Source: Cricetomys ansorgei (Eukaryota > Chordata > Mammalia > Rodentia > Nesomyidae). Taken from it: a DNA stretch of 64,000 nt. The notes under the pieces were generated by a model. It searched no databases, was not told the origin of the DNA, and was given only the letters and a program-made list of their open reading frames with translations. The stretch is from assembly GCA_026225945.1 (NCBI GenBank), contig JAMJFZ010001226.1, forward strand, positions 783,001 to 847,000. Direction: 5' to 3'. A program made the position numbers and the translations under genes. Numbering within the stretch: the first letter of the stretch is position 1; each line of letters starts with the position of its first letter. Shown piece after piece: positions 22,201 to 32,201 of this stretch.

Positions 22201-25200
22201 CTAACTTTGATCTATCCCTTTGTCTATATTTCCTGTTTATTCAGTACATGCACATGTGTGCATGTTTGTGAGGGTGCATGTTTGGGGGAGGTGACAACCT
22301 TGTGTGTTGTTCTTCAGGAACCACCCAACTTTTTGGACGGGTGGGGTCAGGGTCTTGAACTGGCTTACAATTTGCTAAAGTAGACTAGGCTGCTTGGCTA
22401 GCAAGCGCCAGGGATCCTCTTGTCTCTACCTGCCTAGCACTGGGATCACAAGCATGGACCACTATGCCTGGGATTTTACATGGCTTCTGGAGATGAGGTT
22501 CAGGTCCTGGTGCTTGCCTTGCCTACTGAACTTCCTCCTAGCCTCATGTTCCCGGTTCTCTTCTTCACCTCTCATTAACTGGCCTCCACTCCTGTGTCCT
22601 GCCACCCATCCTTTCCAAGTGTTAGTTCCCTTCATTTACTCAGAAGTCTCTGTGCTTTTTCCCTCTTTGCCCCAGCTGTGTCTTAGTATACCCACCTGTG
22701 CAGAAGACTGCACTGGAGTTATGGAGAGATCCTTTATGGAATCCAAAAGAGATTGCTTCCTTTCCCAAGGATTTCTTAGCCTAAAGAGAGGTCACAGGAA
22801 GTGCTGATGTACCTGTTCTGATAAGTAGGATCAAAGCTAGACCTGGGAGTGAAGGTAGAGGCTCAGTGGAGGAGACTGGGGTCACATGAGGCCCTTCATC
22901 AGAAACACTGAGAAGTCAGGATCTGTGCCCACCTCTTTTTGCTGCCTTTTGTCACTGACTCTCCTTCTCCCCAGGGTGATCCAGAACCCCCAGCCCATTG
23001 CCTGCTTTCTCCAGTGCCTGAAGCTTCAGCTCCACCTCAGATTCTCCTTTCCTCTCAGAGCCAAAAGCAGTCTAAACCTCAGCCTCTGGATTTGCCCTCT
23101 TCCCCTTCTGAGCTACACCTTCCTGAGACTCTTCACACAAAGCCTAAGGTCAGGCCAAGGCGGTCCTCCAGGTTGACCCCCTCCCCACATTCCTCTGCTG
23201 CTCTTAAGCCCTATACTACCTGCCCCACAAACCAGCCTGCTGCCCCTAGATCAACATCTCAGGCCACAAGGGGCAGGACAAATAGGTCCTCTACCAGGAC
23301 CCCAGAACAGATTGTCCCTATAGACCCTGAGCTCCAGCCTCACACCTCCACAGAACAACCTGTCATCACCAAACCCACATCTCCGGTGACTCGGGACAGG
23401 ACAAATAGTTCCTTTGTTAAGACACCTGAACCAGTTGTGCTCACAGGTCCAGAAATTCAGCCTCCCTCCTCCGCAGAACAGCCTGTCACTCCAAACCCCA
23501 CACTGAGGTCCACTCGGGGCAGGCCAAGTAGGTCTTCCATCAAGACCCCAGAACTACTTACCCCCACTGGCCCTGAACTCCAACCTCCCACCTCCATAGA
23601 ACAACCTATCATTCCTAAACCCACATCTCAGGCCACCCGGGGCAAGCCACGTAAGTCTGTTAGGACCCCAGATCCAATTGTCCCCACAGGCCCTGAACTT
23701 CAGCCTCCCACCTCCACAGAACAGCCTATTATCCCTAAACCTACATCTCGGACCACTCGGGGCAGGCCACGTAACTCTTCTGTCAGGACCCCAGATCCAA
23801 TTGTCCCCACTGGTCCTGAACTCCAGCCTCTTACTGCCACAGAACAGCTTGTCACCCCTAACCTCATATCTCGGGCCACTCGTGGCAGGCCAAGTAAGTC
23901 TTCTGTCAGGACCCCAGAACCAGTTGTCCCCACTGGTCCTGAACGCCAGCCATCCACCTCCACAGAACAGCCTGTCACCCATGAGCCCTCATCTCAGGGC
24001 AGGACACATAGGTCTTCTATCAGGACTCCTGAAGCAAGTGTCTCCACAGCCCCTGATCTCCAGCCCTTCACATCTAGAGAACAGCCTGTCCCCAAGTCAA
24101 TAACACCAGGCACTCGGGGAAGGTCATGTAAGTCCTCCATTGAGGATTCTGAATCAGTTGGACCAGTAGCCCCTGATTTTGAGCCTCCCGCCCCCACAGA
24201 CCATCTCGTCACCCCTGAGGTGACAGGTCAGAGCATAACACTAAAGCCTTCAGCTGTGCGTGCTTCCCCAGTTTCCACTATCCCTGAATCTCAGCCCCCT
24301 GTCCCCACAGCCCAGCCTGCTTCCCTGGAGCCCATTCCTCAAGCTAGTCACCAAAGGAGGCGGAGGGCTGCTGGGAAGCAGGGCTCCCACACTGTTCCCA
24401 TTGGTCACAAGCCTTGTTCTGTACCCTCTGAACCTGAGTCCCAATCTTCAACCAACCAAAACTCGGGACCATCAGAAGCAGCTGAGTCGATTACAACCAC
24501 TCCTGAGTCTGGCATTCCCCAGCTTCCAGAGGCCCCCATTCACATTCCCCTGATCCAAAATGGGGAAGAAGCTGGGAGATCAGGGCTCATTCCCAAGCCC
24601 CAGCCTGAGGCTTCTCGAGTCCGCAAAAAGCCTTCCAGGACTATAGATTCACCACTTCAAAAGCGTCCTGGAAGACAAGTCCTCCAGAAGACCGTAGTCG
24701 TCAAAGAAGAAGACCCTGCAGAAGTACCAGTGAAAGAGGAGGTAAGAGGAATGCTGGGGCCCCTAGCTAAGAGCAAGGAGCTACAGGGCTCTGAATGTCC
24801 ACTGAAATGTTTCTCAGCCTCAGGAGACAGCAATTCTAACACCAGGCAAGAGAAAGAGGGACCATGCAGAAGATGAAACCCAGGGCAATCCAAGTCGAAG
24901 CCGGCGGGCTAAACCTACCCAAGCAGCAGCAGCCCCCAAGGTAGGAAACAAGGGGCTTGGCATTGACAGATGGGGCTGCTGGTGTGGGTTGCTGTGACAT
25001 CTTCGTGCTGTCCCCCAGGTACTGTTCACAGGAGTTGTGGATTCTCGTGGAGAGCGTGCAGTGCTGGCTTTGGGAGGCAGTCTGGCCCGCTCAGTAAATG
25101 AGGCCTCCCACTTGGTCACTGATCGCATCCGCAGGACAGTCAAGTTCTTATGTGCCCTGGGGAAGGGGATTCCCATTCTCTCCCTGAACTGGCTGTATCA

Positions 25201-28200
25201 GGTAAGAAGCCAGGAGACGGTGAGTGGCAGGAAAGGAGATGGAGATTGAATGTTAAGTGAGGCAGAAGACTGCTCTGAGGAGATGTTTATTGCAAAGGCT
25301 GGGATGACTGATAGCGCACTTGCCTGGCTTGAGTCTTGGGGTCAGTCCTCAGCACTGGAAAACAGTTCTGCCTATTCTTCCCTTAGTCCCGGAAGGCTGG
25401 TTACTTCTTGCCACCTGATGACTACGTGGTGACTGATCCTGAACAAGAGAAAAATTTTAGCTTTAGCCTTCGGGATGCCCTGAGCCGGGCTCGGGAGCGA
25501 AGGCTATTGGAGGTGAGAGGCTGCCTTCTGCGCCATGTTTTCCCAGTGACCCTTGGCCTCTCAGTGCAGACATGGGTCTACACCACTCTTCTTTCCTAGG
25601 GCTATGAGATCCATGTGACCCCTGGAGTGCAGCCACCCCCGCCTCAGATGGGAGAAATCATCAGCTGCTGTGGAGGCACAATCCTGCCCAGCATGCCCCA
25701 GTCCTATAAGGTATGATGGGTGTGTCCTGGCCTGAGAAGGGAACAGCGATAAAGGTGGTAGGAATGATGGAGGGGAGGGGAAGAAGAACCAGGGAAGAGA
25801 GGTGCTGGCACCGTGGATTCAAGCTGTGTTGCGGTTTAGATATTTTCAGGTAGCTATGTGGTGCCACATGTTGGCAGTACAACAGTGGGACTCAGAGGCA
25901 GGAGGAGCAGGAATCCAGGTGTACACCCCTGTAAAACAGCACGCTCTAAACCAGCCTGGAATGCCTGTGACTCTGTTCCCCCCCCAAAAAAATTTTTAAG
26001 TCTATATTATGCACAGAAAATAGGGACTAGAAAGATGGCTTAATGGTTAAGAGTGCTTGCTGCTGTATTACAAGCACATGAGTTTGGATCTGGGCACCCG
26101 CACGTGTGATACCCAAACAGACATACACATATGTGTCAATTTTTTCCAGATTCATTCCTTTCACTGTATTTTATTCCAATAACAGTTTCCTTATAATTGT
26201 TTAAGTAATTCTTTATTAAGACTTACTTACTGAGCTGGTTGTGGTGGCACACACCTTTTATCCCAGCAGTCAGGAGGCAGAGGCAGGTTTATGACTGAGG
26301 ACAGCCAAGACTGCATAGAAAGCCTTGTCCCAAAAGAAAAGAAAGAAAAAACTTATTTTATTTTGTGTGTGGATGTTTTGCCTGAATGTACGTCTGTGTG
26401 CCATCTCCATCTGTGTGCTTGTTGCTGGTAGAGGTCAGAAGAGGGTAAAGGGTATTGGATCTCCTGGAACTGGAGTTACAGCTTGTTGTGAGCCACCATG
26501 CGGTGCTGGGGAAACAAACCTGGGTCCTCCACAAGATAAACAAGTATTCTTAACTGCTGAACCATCTCTCCAGTCCCTTTTCTGGGGGATTGTTGAGGGG
26601 TGGAGACAGGATTTCTCTGTGGCCCTGGCTGTCCTGGAACTCACCCTGTAGACCAGGCTGGCCTTGAATTCAGAGATCTGCCTGCCTCTGCCTCTCAAAT
26701 CGATAGTATTGGGATTAAAGGTGTGCACTCTCCCTCTTTTTCCCTTAAATTTTATAGTGAGGCTGGCCTCAACCTAGCTAGCATCAGCCTCCTTGCCCTC
26801 TTGCCACAACCTGTGCTGGTAAACTACATGCCTGGCTTTTTCCTTTTTTCTTCTTCTTAGGTATTTTGTTAAAATTTTTATGTTTATTACTATCATCATC
26901 ATATTATGGTTGGGAGCCTAGCCTTTAACAGCTGAGCCGTCTCTCTAGCCCTTTAATTGTTTTTATTTGCTTCACACAGGAGCCTGAGCTAGCCTTGCAC
27001 TCACTACATAATCCAGGCTGGCTCGAAACTCAATTGACCCTCCTGCGTCAGCCTCCCCAGTCCTTTGGTGAGGGAGGAAAGCTTGCCTATGAATCTCAGC
27101 TTTTGGGAGTCTGGGATAGAATGATCCTGGAGTTCAGAGTTATCCTTGACGAGTTTGAGGCCAGCATGGGCTATCTGAAAGTGTCTCACATCTCCCCATA
27201 ACAGACAAACAGAAAATGATTTTAGCAGGGTGTAGTGACTCACATCTGTGATCACAACCTGACACTTGGCAGGCGAAGGCAGGAAGATCACTGTAAATTC
27301 AAGGTTCAGCCAGTGTGTCACAGCAAGACCCTGTCTCAGAAAACAAAACACTGTATTATTTCTTCCTTCTATGAGCTTAAGTACACATTTCTGGGAAGTG
27401 TGTGCCTTTTCTTCAGTATTCACAGTACCATTCTTGATCTCCAACAAAGTTAACAATGGTTTCTCCACTAATCAGATTTTCAACTTACCTGAAAGATGTC
27501 TTTTTGTTGTTTTAAGTTTTTTGTTTGTTGAGACAGACCTCAGAGTCTGTCTATATACATAGCCCTGGATGACCTAGAGCTCACTCTGTAGACCAGGCTA
27601 GCCTTGAATCTATAGACGTTGACCTGCCTCTGCCTCCTGTGTGCTGGGATTAAAGGTGCAACTATGCCCTTTAATAAACCACTATGCCCTGCTTTGCTGC
27701 TGTTCTGATGGTGGCAGGGTTTTTGTTTGCTTTTGTGTTTTGTTTTTTTGAGACCCAGGTAGCCCAGGCCACCCTCTTGTCTTAGACTACCAAGTGCTGA
27801 GACTACAGGCCTGTGCTGCTGTGGCCATCAGAAAGATGTCTTTTTATAGTTGTATGCATAATTTTGCCAAGCATGGTGGTACATCCCTGTAAAACCTACC
27901 ATTTGTTCAAGAGGTTGAGGCAAGAAGATCACTTGAATCCAAGAGTTCAAGGCTAAATCCAGCAACACAGTAAGAGCCCTGTTTCTTAAAAATAAAAAGC
28001 TAAAGTTCATATAAAGCCATGTATTTGTTGTATTTCCTAATCTTTTTCTGTGTAATGCCTCTTGACCCTCCCTCCCCACTCCCCCCTTCCTCTGCCTTTG
28101 TAGGAACTAACTTCCTGACAGAGACGAGGCCAGCTGTCCCTGAGAATAGTCCCCAGTCAGGGTTTTTCTGTGTGTTCTCTTGTTTGTATCATTTTTATCT

Positions 28201-28792
28201 TATCCCATATTCTGTGTTTCATACAAGTTATAGTTATAAAATCTGCAGAGAGGGCTGGGAATGGGGCTCAGATGGCAGCCTGTTTGCCTAGCATACACCA
28301 AAACCCTGGGTTTGATACCTCGCACATATAAACTCAGATTGGTAATACACACCTGTAATCCCAGCACTCTGGAGGTGGAAGCAGGAGGGTTAGGAGTTCA
28401 AGGTCAATTTAACTACATAGTGAATTGGATTATGTGAAACCCCTTTTCAGAAAAGAATGGGGAATGAGGCTGAGCTGTTTGGGTTAGCCTTTGGGGCAAG
28501 ATATTTGATGAGCAGGGCAATGTGCCTCATGTGATACATACATTCCCAGTTCCGAGACTGCTTAGTGGCCTGCGTCTGTTTCAGGTCCCTTTCCTCCTAA
28601 CTCTCTTTGCTGTCTCCTCCACAGCCTCACCGAGTTGTCATTACTTGCATTGAAGACCTCCCTCGATGTGCGGTCCCATCCCGTCTGGGGCTACCCCTCC
28701 TCTCTCCTGAGTTCCTCCTGACCGGAGTGCTGAAGCAGGAAGCCACACCAGAGGCCTTTATCCTCTCCAATTTGGAAATGTTAAATACCTAA
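16252..28792 (+). CDS. Mdc1: Mediator of DNA damage checkpoint 1 (MDC1)
   Basis: MDC1 binds gamma-H2AX and recruits MRN, ATM and RNF8 at DNA breaks. Coding exons: 16252-16387, 17452-17832, 17917-17992, 18378-19669, 19800-19865, 20013-20105, 21281-21982, 22089-22132, 22975-24741, 24824-24940, 25019-25201, 25387-25512, 25600-25710, 28625-28792. Phases are continuous and sum to 1753 aa (human 2089). Residues 1-10, [10 protein letters not shown], keep the Thr4-Gln5 site used for FHA dimerisation. The FHA domain follows, with NVVGR (Arg58) and SISKQH. Five SDTD repeats that CK2 phosphorylates for NBS1 binding lie in the exon at 18378. TQxF motifs for RNF8 are at T638, T660 and T693. A PST-repeat region lies at 23176-24250. 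Tandem BRCT domains occupy about residues 1559-1750. The FHA and BRCT exons are well conserved; the middle is divergent. Confidence 0.96.
16600..17050. mobile_element. SINEs in Mdc1 intron before the FHA exon
   Basis: A forward B2-like copy spans about 16600-16790 (CTCAGTGATTAAGAGAGC head). A reverse B1-like copy spans about 16905-17050 (TTGAGACAGGGTCTCACTAT). Confidence 0.75.
20170..20900. mobile_element. SINE cluster in Mdc1 intron
   Basis: Reverse B2-like (about 20175-20403), reverse B1-like (about 20410-20520), forward B1-like (about 20590-20700) and forward B2-like (about 20703-20890) copies are packed side by side. Confidence 0.7.
23176..24250 (+). repeat. Mdc1: Mdc1 PST tandem repeats, about 123-bp unit
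   Basis: Within one exon, a unit of about 41 codons recurs about nine times, each opening with TP(E/D)x, then a [17 protein letters not shown] core, and ending TRGRPxxSSxR/K. The first two unit starts that I counted are 23176 and 23299, exactly 123 bases apart. The middle units (around 23550-23900) are the most alike; the last one or two are degenerate. In human MDC1 the homologous Pro/Ser/Thr-rich repeats are more numerous (about 13). Confidence 0.9.
25711..28624 (+). other. Mdc1: Last Mdc1 intron (repeat-rich)
   Basis: A 2.9-kb intron separates the last two BRCT-coding exons. It is filled by SINEs: forward B2-like (about 26020-26140), forward B1-like (26225-26340), reverse B2-like (26350-26575), reverse B1-like (26600-26735), a further reverse B1 (27520-27680), and forward B1-like copies near 27855-27990 and 28330-28450. 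No additional exon is evident. Confidence 0.7.
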
Positions 28793-30530
28793 AAAAAAAA
28801 AAATCTACCTCTGTCCTCTCAGACCAGCAAACAATTCTAGAAAACTCTTGAAAAAGGAACACACACACACAATTAAGACCAGGCCAGGTAGTCCACACCT
28901 TTAATCTCAGCACTTGGGAGGCAGGAATACAGATTTGTGTGAGTCCCAGGCCCTACAGGGCTATAATGAGACCCTCTCAAAAACCAAACCAAAACAAAGA
29001 AAGCCTAAGGATTTCACAAAGGCCTATGGAAGATGTTGGTTTTTAAATTGGCTGACTCAAGCTGGGGTAGAGCACTTGCATCAGTGGGTAAGCCCTTGGT
29101 TCAGTCCAGCAGCCCTGATGAAGCTGTTCCAGCATCCTGCCCCGGCCCCCTGTATGAAGGCCATCACTTCCCCTTTTCTTCCCAGGATTCTTATTCAGGT
29201 GAACCAGCTCCCAGGAATACTTCGATGAGAAGATGACGGTGGCTCATGGGATCTGTTTTCTGTTCTCTGACTCACCTGGCTAGAAAGGGCTTTTATTTTT
29301 GCTGCATTTCTTGGCCAGCTTTTCTAGTTAGTTAGCAGTTTGCTTTGGTCATCTCTGTTGTGGGGCCAGTGCTCACTTTGCCTGCCTGATGGCAAGTGTC
29401 TGGTGTGGAGACAGTTTGAGCTTGCCCTTACATTTAACATAATTGATTTGGAGTAAATTATATTTGTTTTTAGAAGTTGGTCACTTTCCAGGATGTGGAA
29501 AAAGTAGAACTCTTGGATACTGCTAGTGTTTGGTTGGCCTCTGTAGTAAAGTTCCTTTAAAGTTAAGTGCAGAGCTAGGAATGGGGGCATTTCCTGTAGT
29601 CCCAGAACTTACGAGGCAGACACAGGAAGGTCACAAGTTCCAGTTCAGCCTGGGCTACAGAGTAAGACCCTGCCTTAAAAAGAAAGAAAAGTTTGGAGCT
29701 TTTTTTTTTGTTTTGGTTTTTTTTTTTTCAGTTAGCTTTGACCATCTCTATGGTAGGTCAGTGCCTATTCGGCCTGCCTGATTACCATTTGGCCCTGCAA
29801 TACTGCTCTGCCTCCTGTTGGGAAGTTCTCCTGTATGCAAAGAAAGCATTTAAACAAGCACTTGGTGTCTAATCCCAGCAGTCCAGGTCAAGGGGGATCA
29901 GAAGTTCAAGGTCAGCTTTGGCTACATAGCAAATTGGAGGCCAGCATAAACTACAAGAGACTCAAAAGTGAAAAAGAAAACAGGCACTTGATATTTTATT
30001 TTATTTTATTTTATTTTATTTTATTTCTGGTGGTACTGGGGATTGAACCTAGGGCTTGCTTTATTCATGCTAGGCAAACACTCTACCACTAAGCCTCGTT
30101 CCTAGCTGCTCGTTACTTTTCATAATAGCCAAATATAGAAACACTGTAGATGTTTGTTCAGCAAGAGTGAACATATATGCTGTGTGCACAGAAAGGGATG
30201 TTCAGACATGAAGCGACAACACTAACAGTATTTGGGGACGGGTGTCAAGAACACCTAAGTAAAAGAACTGGACACAAAGGACACGTTTGATTCCACCCAG
30301 TGATATCCGGAATAAATGAATTCACAAAGATAAGAGCAGCTGGATGCTTGCTGCACTCTGTGTGCAGGGGAGCTGTTCAAGGAGTCTAGAGTTTCGCTGT
30401 GAGGAGCTGAAATGTGAAAGATGAAATAGTTGTACATGGTGCAAAGTATTAAATGCTACTGTATTAAATGTCTCACGATGTTTTTTTTTCCCCATGTGAA
30501 TTTCACTTCAATAAAAATAGTTGCTTGCTT
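28793..30530 (+). other. Mdc1: Mdc1 3' UTR candidate region
   Basis: The stop codon at 28790-28792 is followed at once by an A-run. The region then contains a forward B1-like copy (about 28880-28985), unique sequence (29030-29570), another SINE-like copy (about 29575-29690), a (TTTTA)n tract and a reverse ID-like element (about 30027-30107). The first canonical AATAAA I see downstream is at 30510-30515, with ATTAAA at 30448-30453 and 30463-30468. Whether the mRNA extends that far cannot be told from sequence. Confidence 0.4.
29992..30026. repeat. (TTTTA)n microsatellite
   Basis: About seven tandem TTTTA units lie beside a reverse ID-like SINE, probably derived from its A-rich tail. Confidence 0.9.
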
Positions 30531-30599
30531 TGTATCCTTTTCTGAAGTTATGTATAAGCTTAGAAAACTACTTTGGTGTAGTATATATAGCATGCTTCT

Positions 30600-31900
30600 C
30601 CAGGTGGTGGGCATCAAACTATGCCCTCCTCACGCTAGGCAACTGCTTTACAACCCATTTGCACCCCAGCTATGAGCTGGGTCTTTATGGGTTTTCTGTT
30701 GTGGATGCTGGAAGTTGAATCTAGGGCTTCCTCCAATGCTACCCAAATGCCACTGAACAACAGTCCCAGCCCTTGTTAGTGTGGTGCCTGTGGAGGCCAG
30801 AAGTCAGCCTGGAGTCTTTCCTCAGGAGTCCACGTTGTCTTTCTTAGGGTTGGGGTCTCTCACCAGGACATGAGGCTCCCTGATTAGATTAGGCTGGCTG
30901 GCCAGTGAGTCCTAGACATCTGCCCTCCTAGGGCTTGGACTATGAGTGTGCTTAAGGATAAAAAGCAGGTTAAAGAGAAACCACAAAGCCTAGTGCAATT
31001 CTTTGTTTCCCACCTACAAGCTCTTCTGGACCCACTTCAGAGCTCCAAAGTGGTTCTCAAACTGTGGTTCGAAACCCCTTTGGAGGTCAGATGACCCTTT
31101 CACAGGAGTCACCTAAGATCACTGCATATCGGATATTTACATTAGGATTCATAGCAGCAGCAAAATCAGAGTTATGAAGTAGTAACAGAAGCACTTGGGG
31201 TTGCGGTCACCACCACATGAGAAATTGTACTAAAGGGTCTCAGCATGTAATATTAAGAACCACTTTTAGGACCTAAAAGATTTGTGGAGCCAGGCTGTGG
31301 CACTGGATTTTGAATCCCAGTACTTGGAAGCAGAAGCAGGAGGATCATCAGTTCAAGACTCTTCTCAGTTACATAATAGCAAGTTCGACGCCACCTTTGG
31401 CTACATGAAGATTCTGCCATTAAAAAAACTGGACAGAGCGGAGAGTTTCCTCAAAAACACAGACATTCACGGACGCACTCAGTACAAACTTCCCAAGCGA
31501 AGGGCAGGGAGGGAAGGAGGTGTGCGGTACAGCGCATGACGGCTCGATCCAGAGGCGGAGGGAGCGCCCAGCCTGGTGCTGCTAGGATGCTTCCCCGTCC
31601 CTCAGCCTTCGGGGCTACCAGCTGCCTGCCTCGGGTAATTTTATCTCCCTGACCTTGTTCTGTCTGTAAACTGGGGGAGTTAGGTCACGTCTCGGAGGAC
31701 CGACCCCGTACTCGATAGCTACGCTGGTGACTGCGCCTTTCTCCACGCGATCTTTATTTTTTTTATGACCCTTTCAGACCCGGTCTCTGTATGCAGTTCA
31801 AGTTAACTCCATATCCTCCTGCCTCAGCCTTCCGAGTGCTGGAATCAGGCATGAGCTACCACGCCCAGCTCTTAAACGAGCACTAAATAAAAATGTAAGT
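30600..31900. other. Mdc1-Nrm spacer
   Basis: Apart from the URR1 element the spacer holds SINE-like fragments (about 30770-30930 and 31290-31430) and a reverse B1-like copy at about 31765-31875. From about 31530 the sequence becomes more CpG-rich towards the Nrm promoter. No coding gene is supported. Confidence 0.55.
31046..31268. mobile_element. URR1-type hAT non-autonomous DNA transposon
   Basis: The segment opens AAAGTGGTTCTCAAACTGTG and closes ATTAAGAACCACTTT, which are inverted terminal repeats. The interior has ACCCTTTCACAGGAGTCACC and GATATTTACATTAGGATTCA, characteristic of rodent URR1 (hAT-Charlie) elements. A clear 8-bp target duplication was not found, so the ends may be eroded. 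Confidence 0.8.
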
Positions 31901-32201
31901 CGGGCGTGGCGGTGCGGCCGGGAACCCCAGCACCGCAGGGACTGAGGCTGGAGGTCCAGGAGTGGCCCTGCTAAGGACACAGCACGTTCTCGACGCCTTC
32001 CCTTTCCACGCGAACGCCGGCCCCGCCGGGATTCGGCCCGCGGGGGCGGCCGCCCTGGCGACGCGGGGGTTCCAGGCTCCGCGCTGTGACGCGCCGCCCC
32101 GGGGCCCCGCCCCGCGGCCCGCACCCCACGGAGGCGGGACCTGGGCGGGGCTAGCGGCCGCGGGAACCCCGAGCCCGCCTCCCGGCGCTCCGCCGCTCGC
32201 C
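31899..32201 (+). promoter_or_regulatory. Nrm: Nrm CpG-rich promoter, with a B1-derived upstream edge
   Basis: The 300 bases before the Nrm start codon are very GC-rich with several GGGGC/GGGCGGGG Sp1-type boxes and no TATA box. The upstream edge (about 31899-31960) starts GTCGGGCGTGGCGGTGCGG and continues with an AACCCCAGCACCGCAGGGA-type stretch, which resembles the 5' half of a B1 element that kept its CpGs. Confidence 0.55.

Noticed and set aside
23554..23982. Repetitive minus-strand ORF with [14 protein letters not shown] repeats
   Set aside because: It is the antisense reading of the Mdc1 PST repeats; the periodicity comes from the sense-strand array.
23176..24250. Regular repeats suggestive of a CRISPR-like array
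   Set aside because: The units are contiguous 123-bp coding repeats without spacers, inside a eukaryotic exon.
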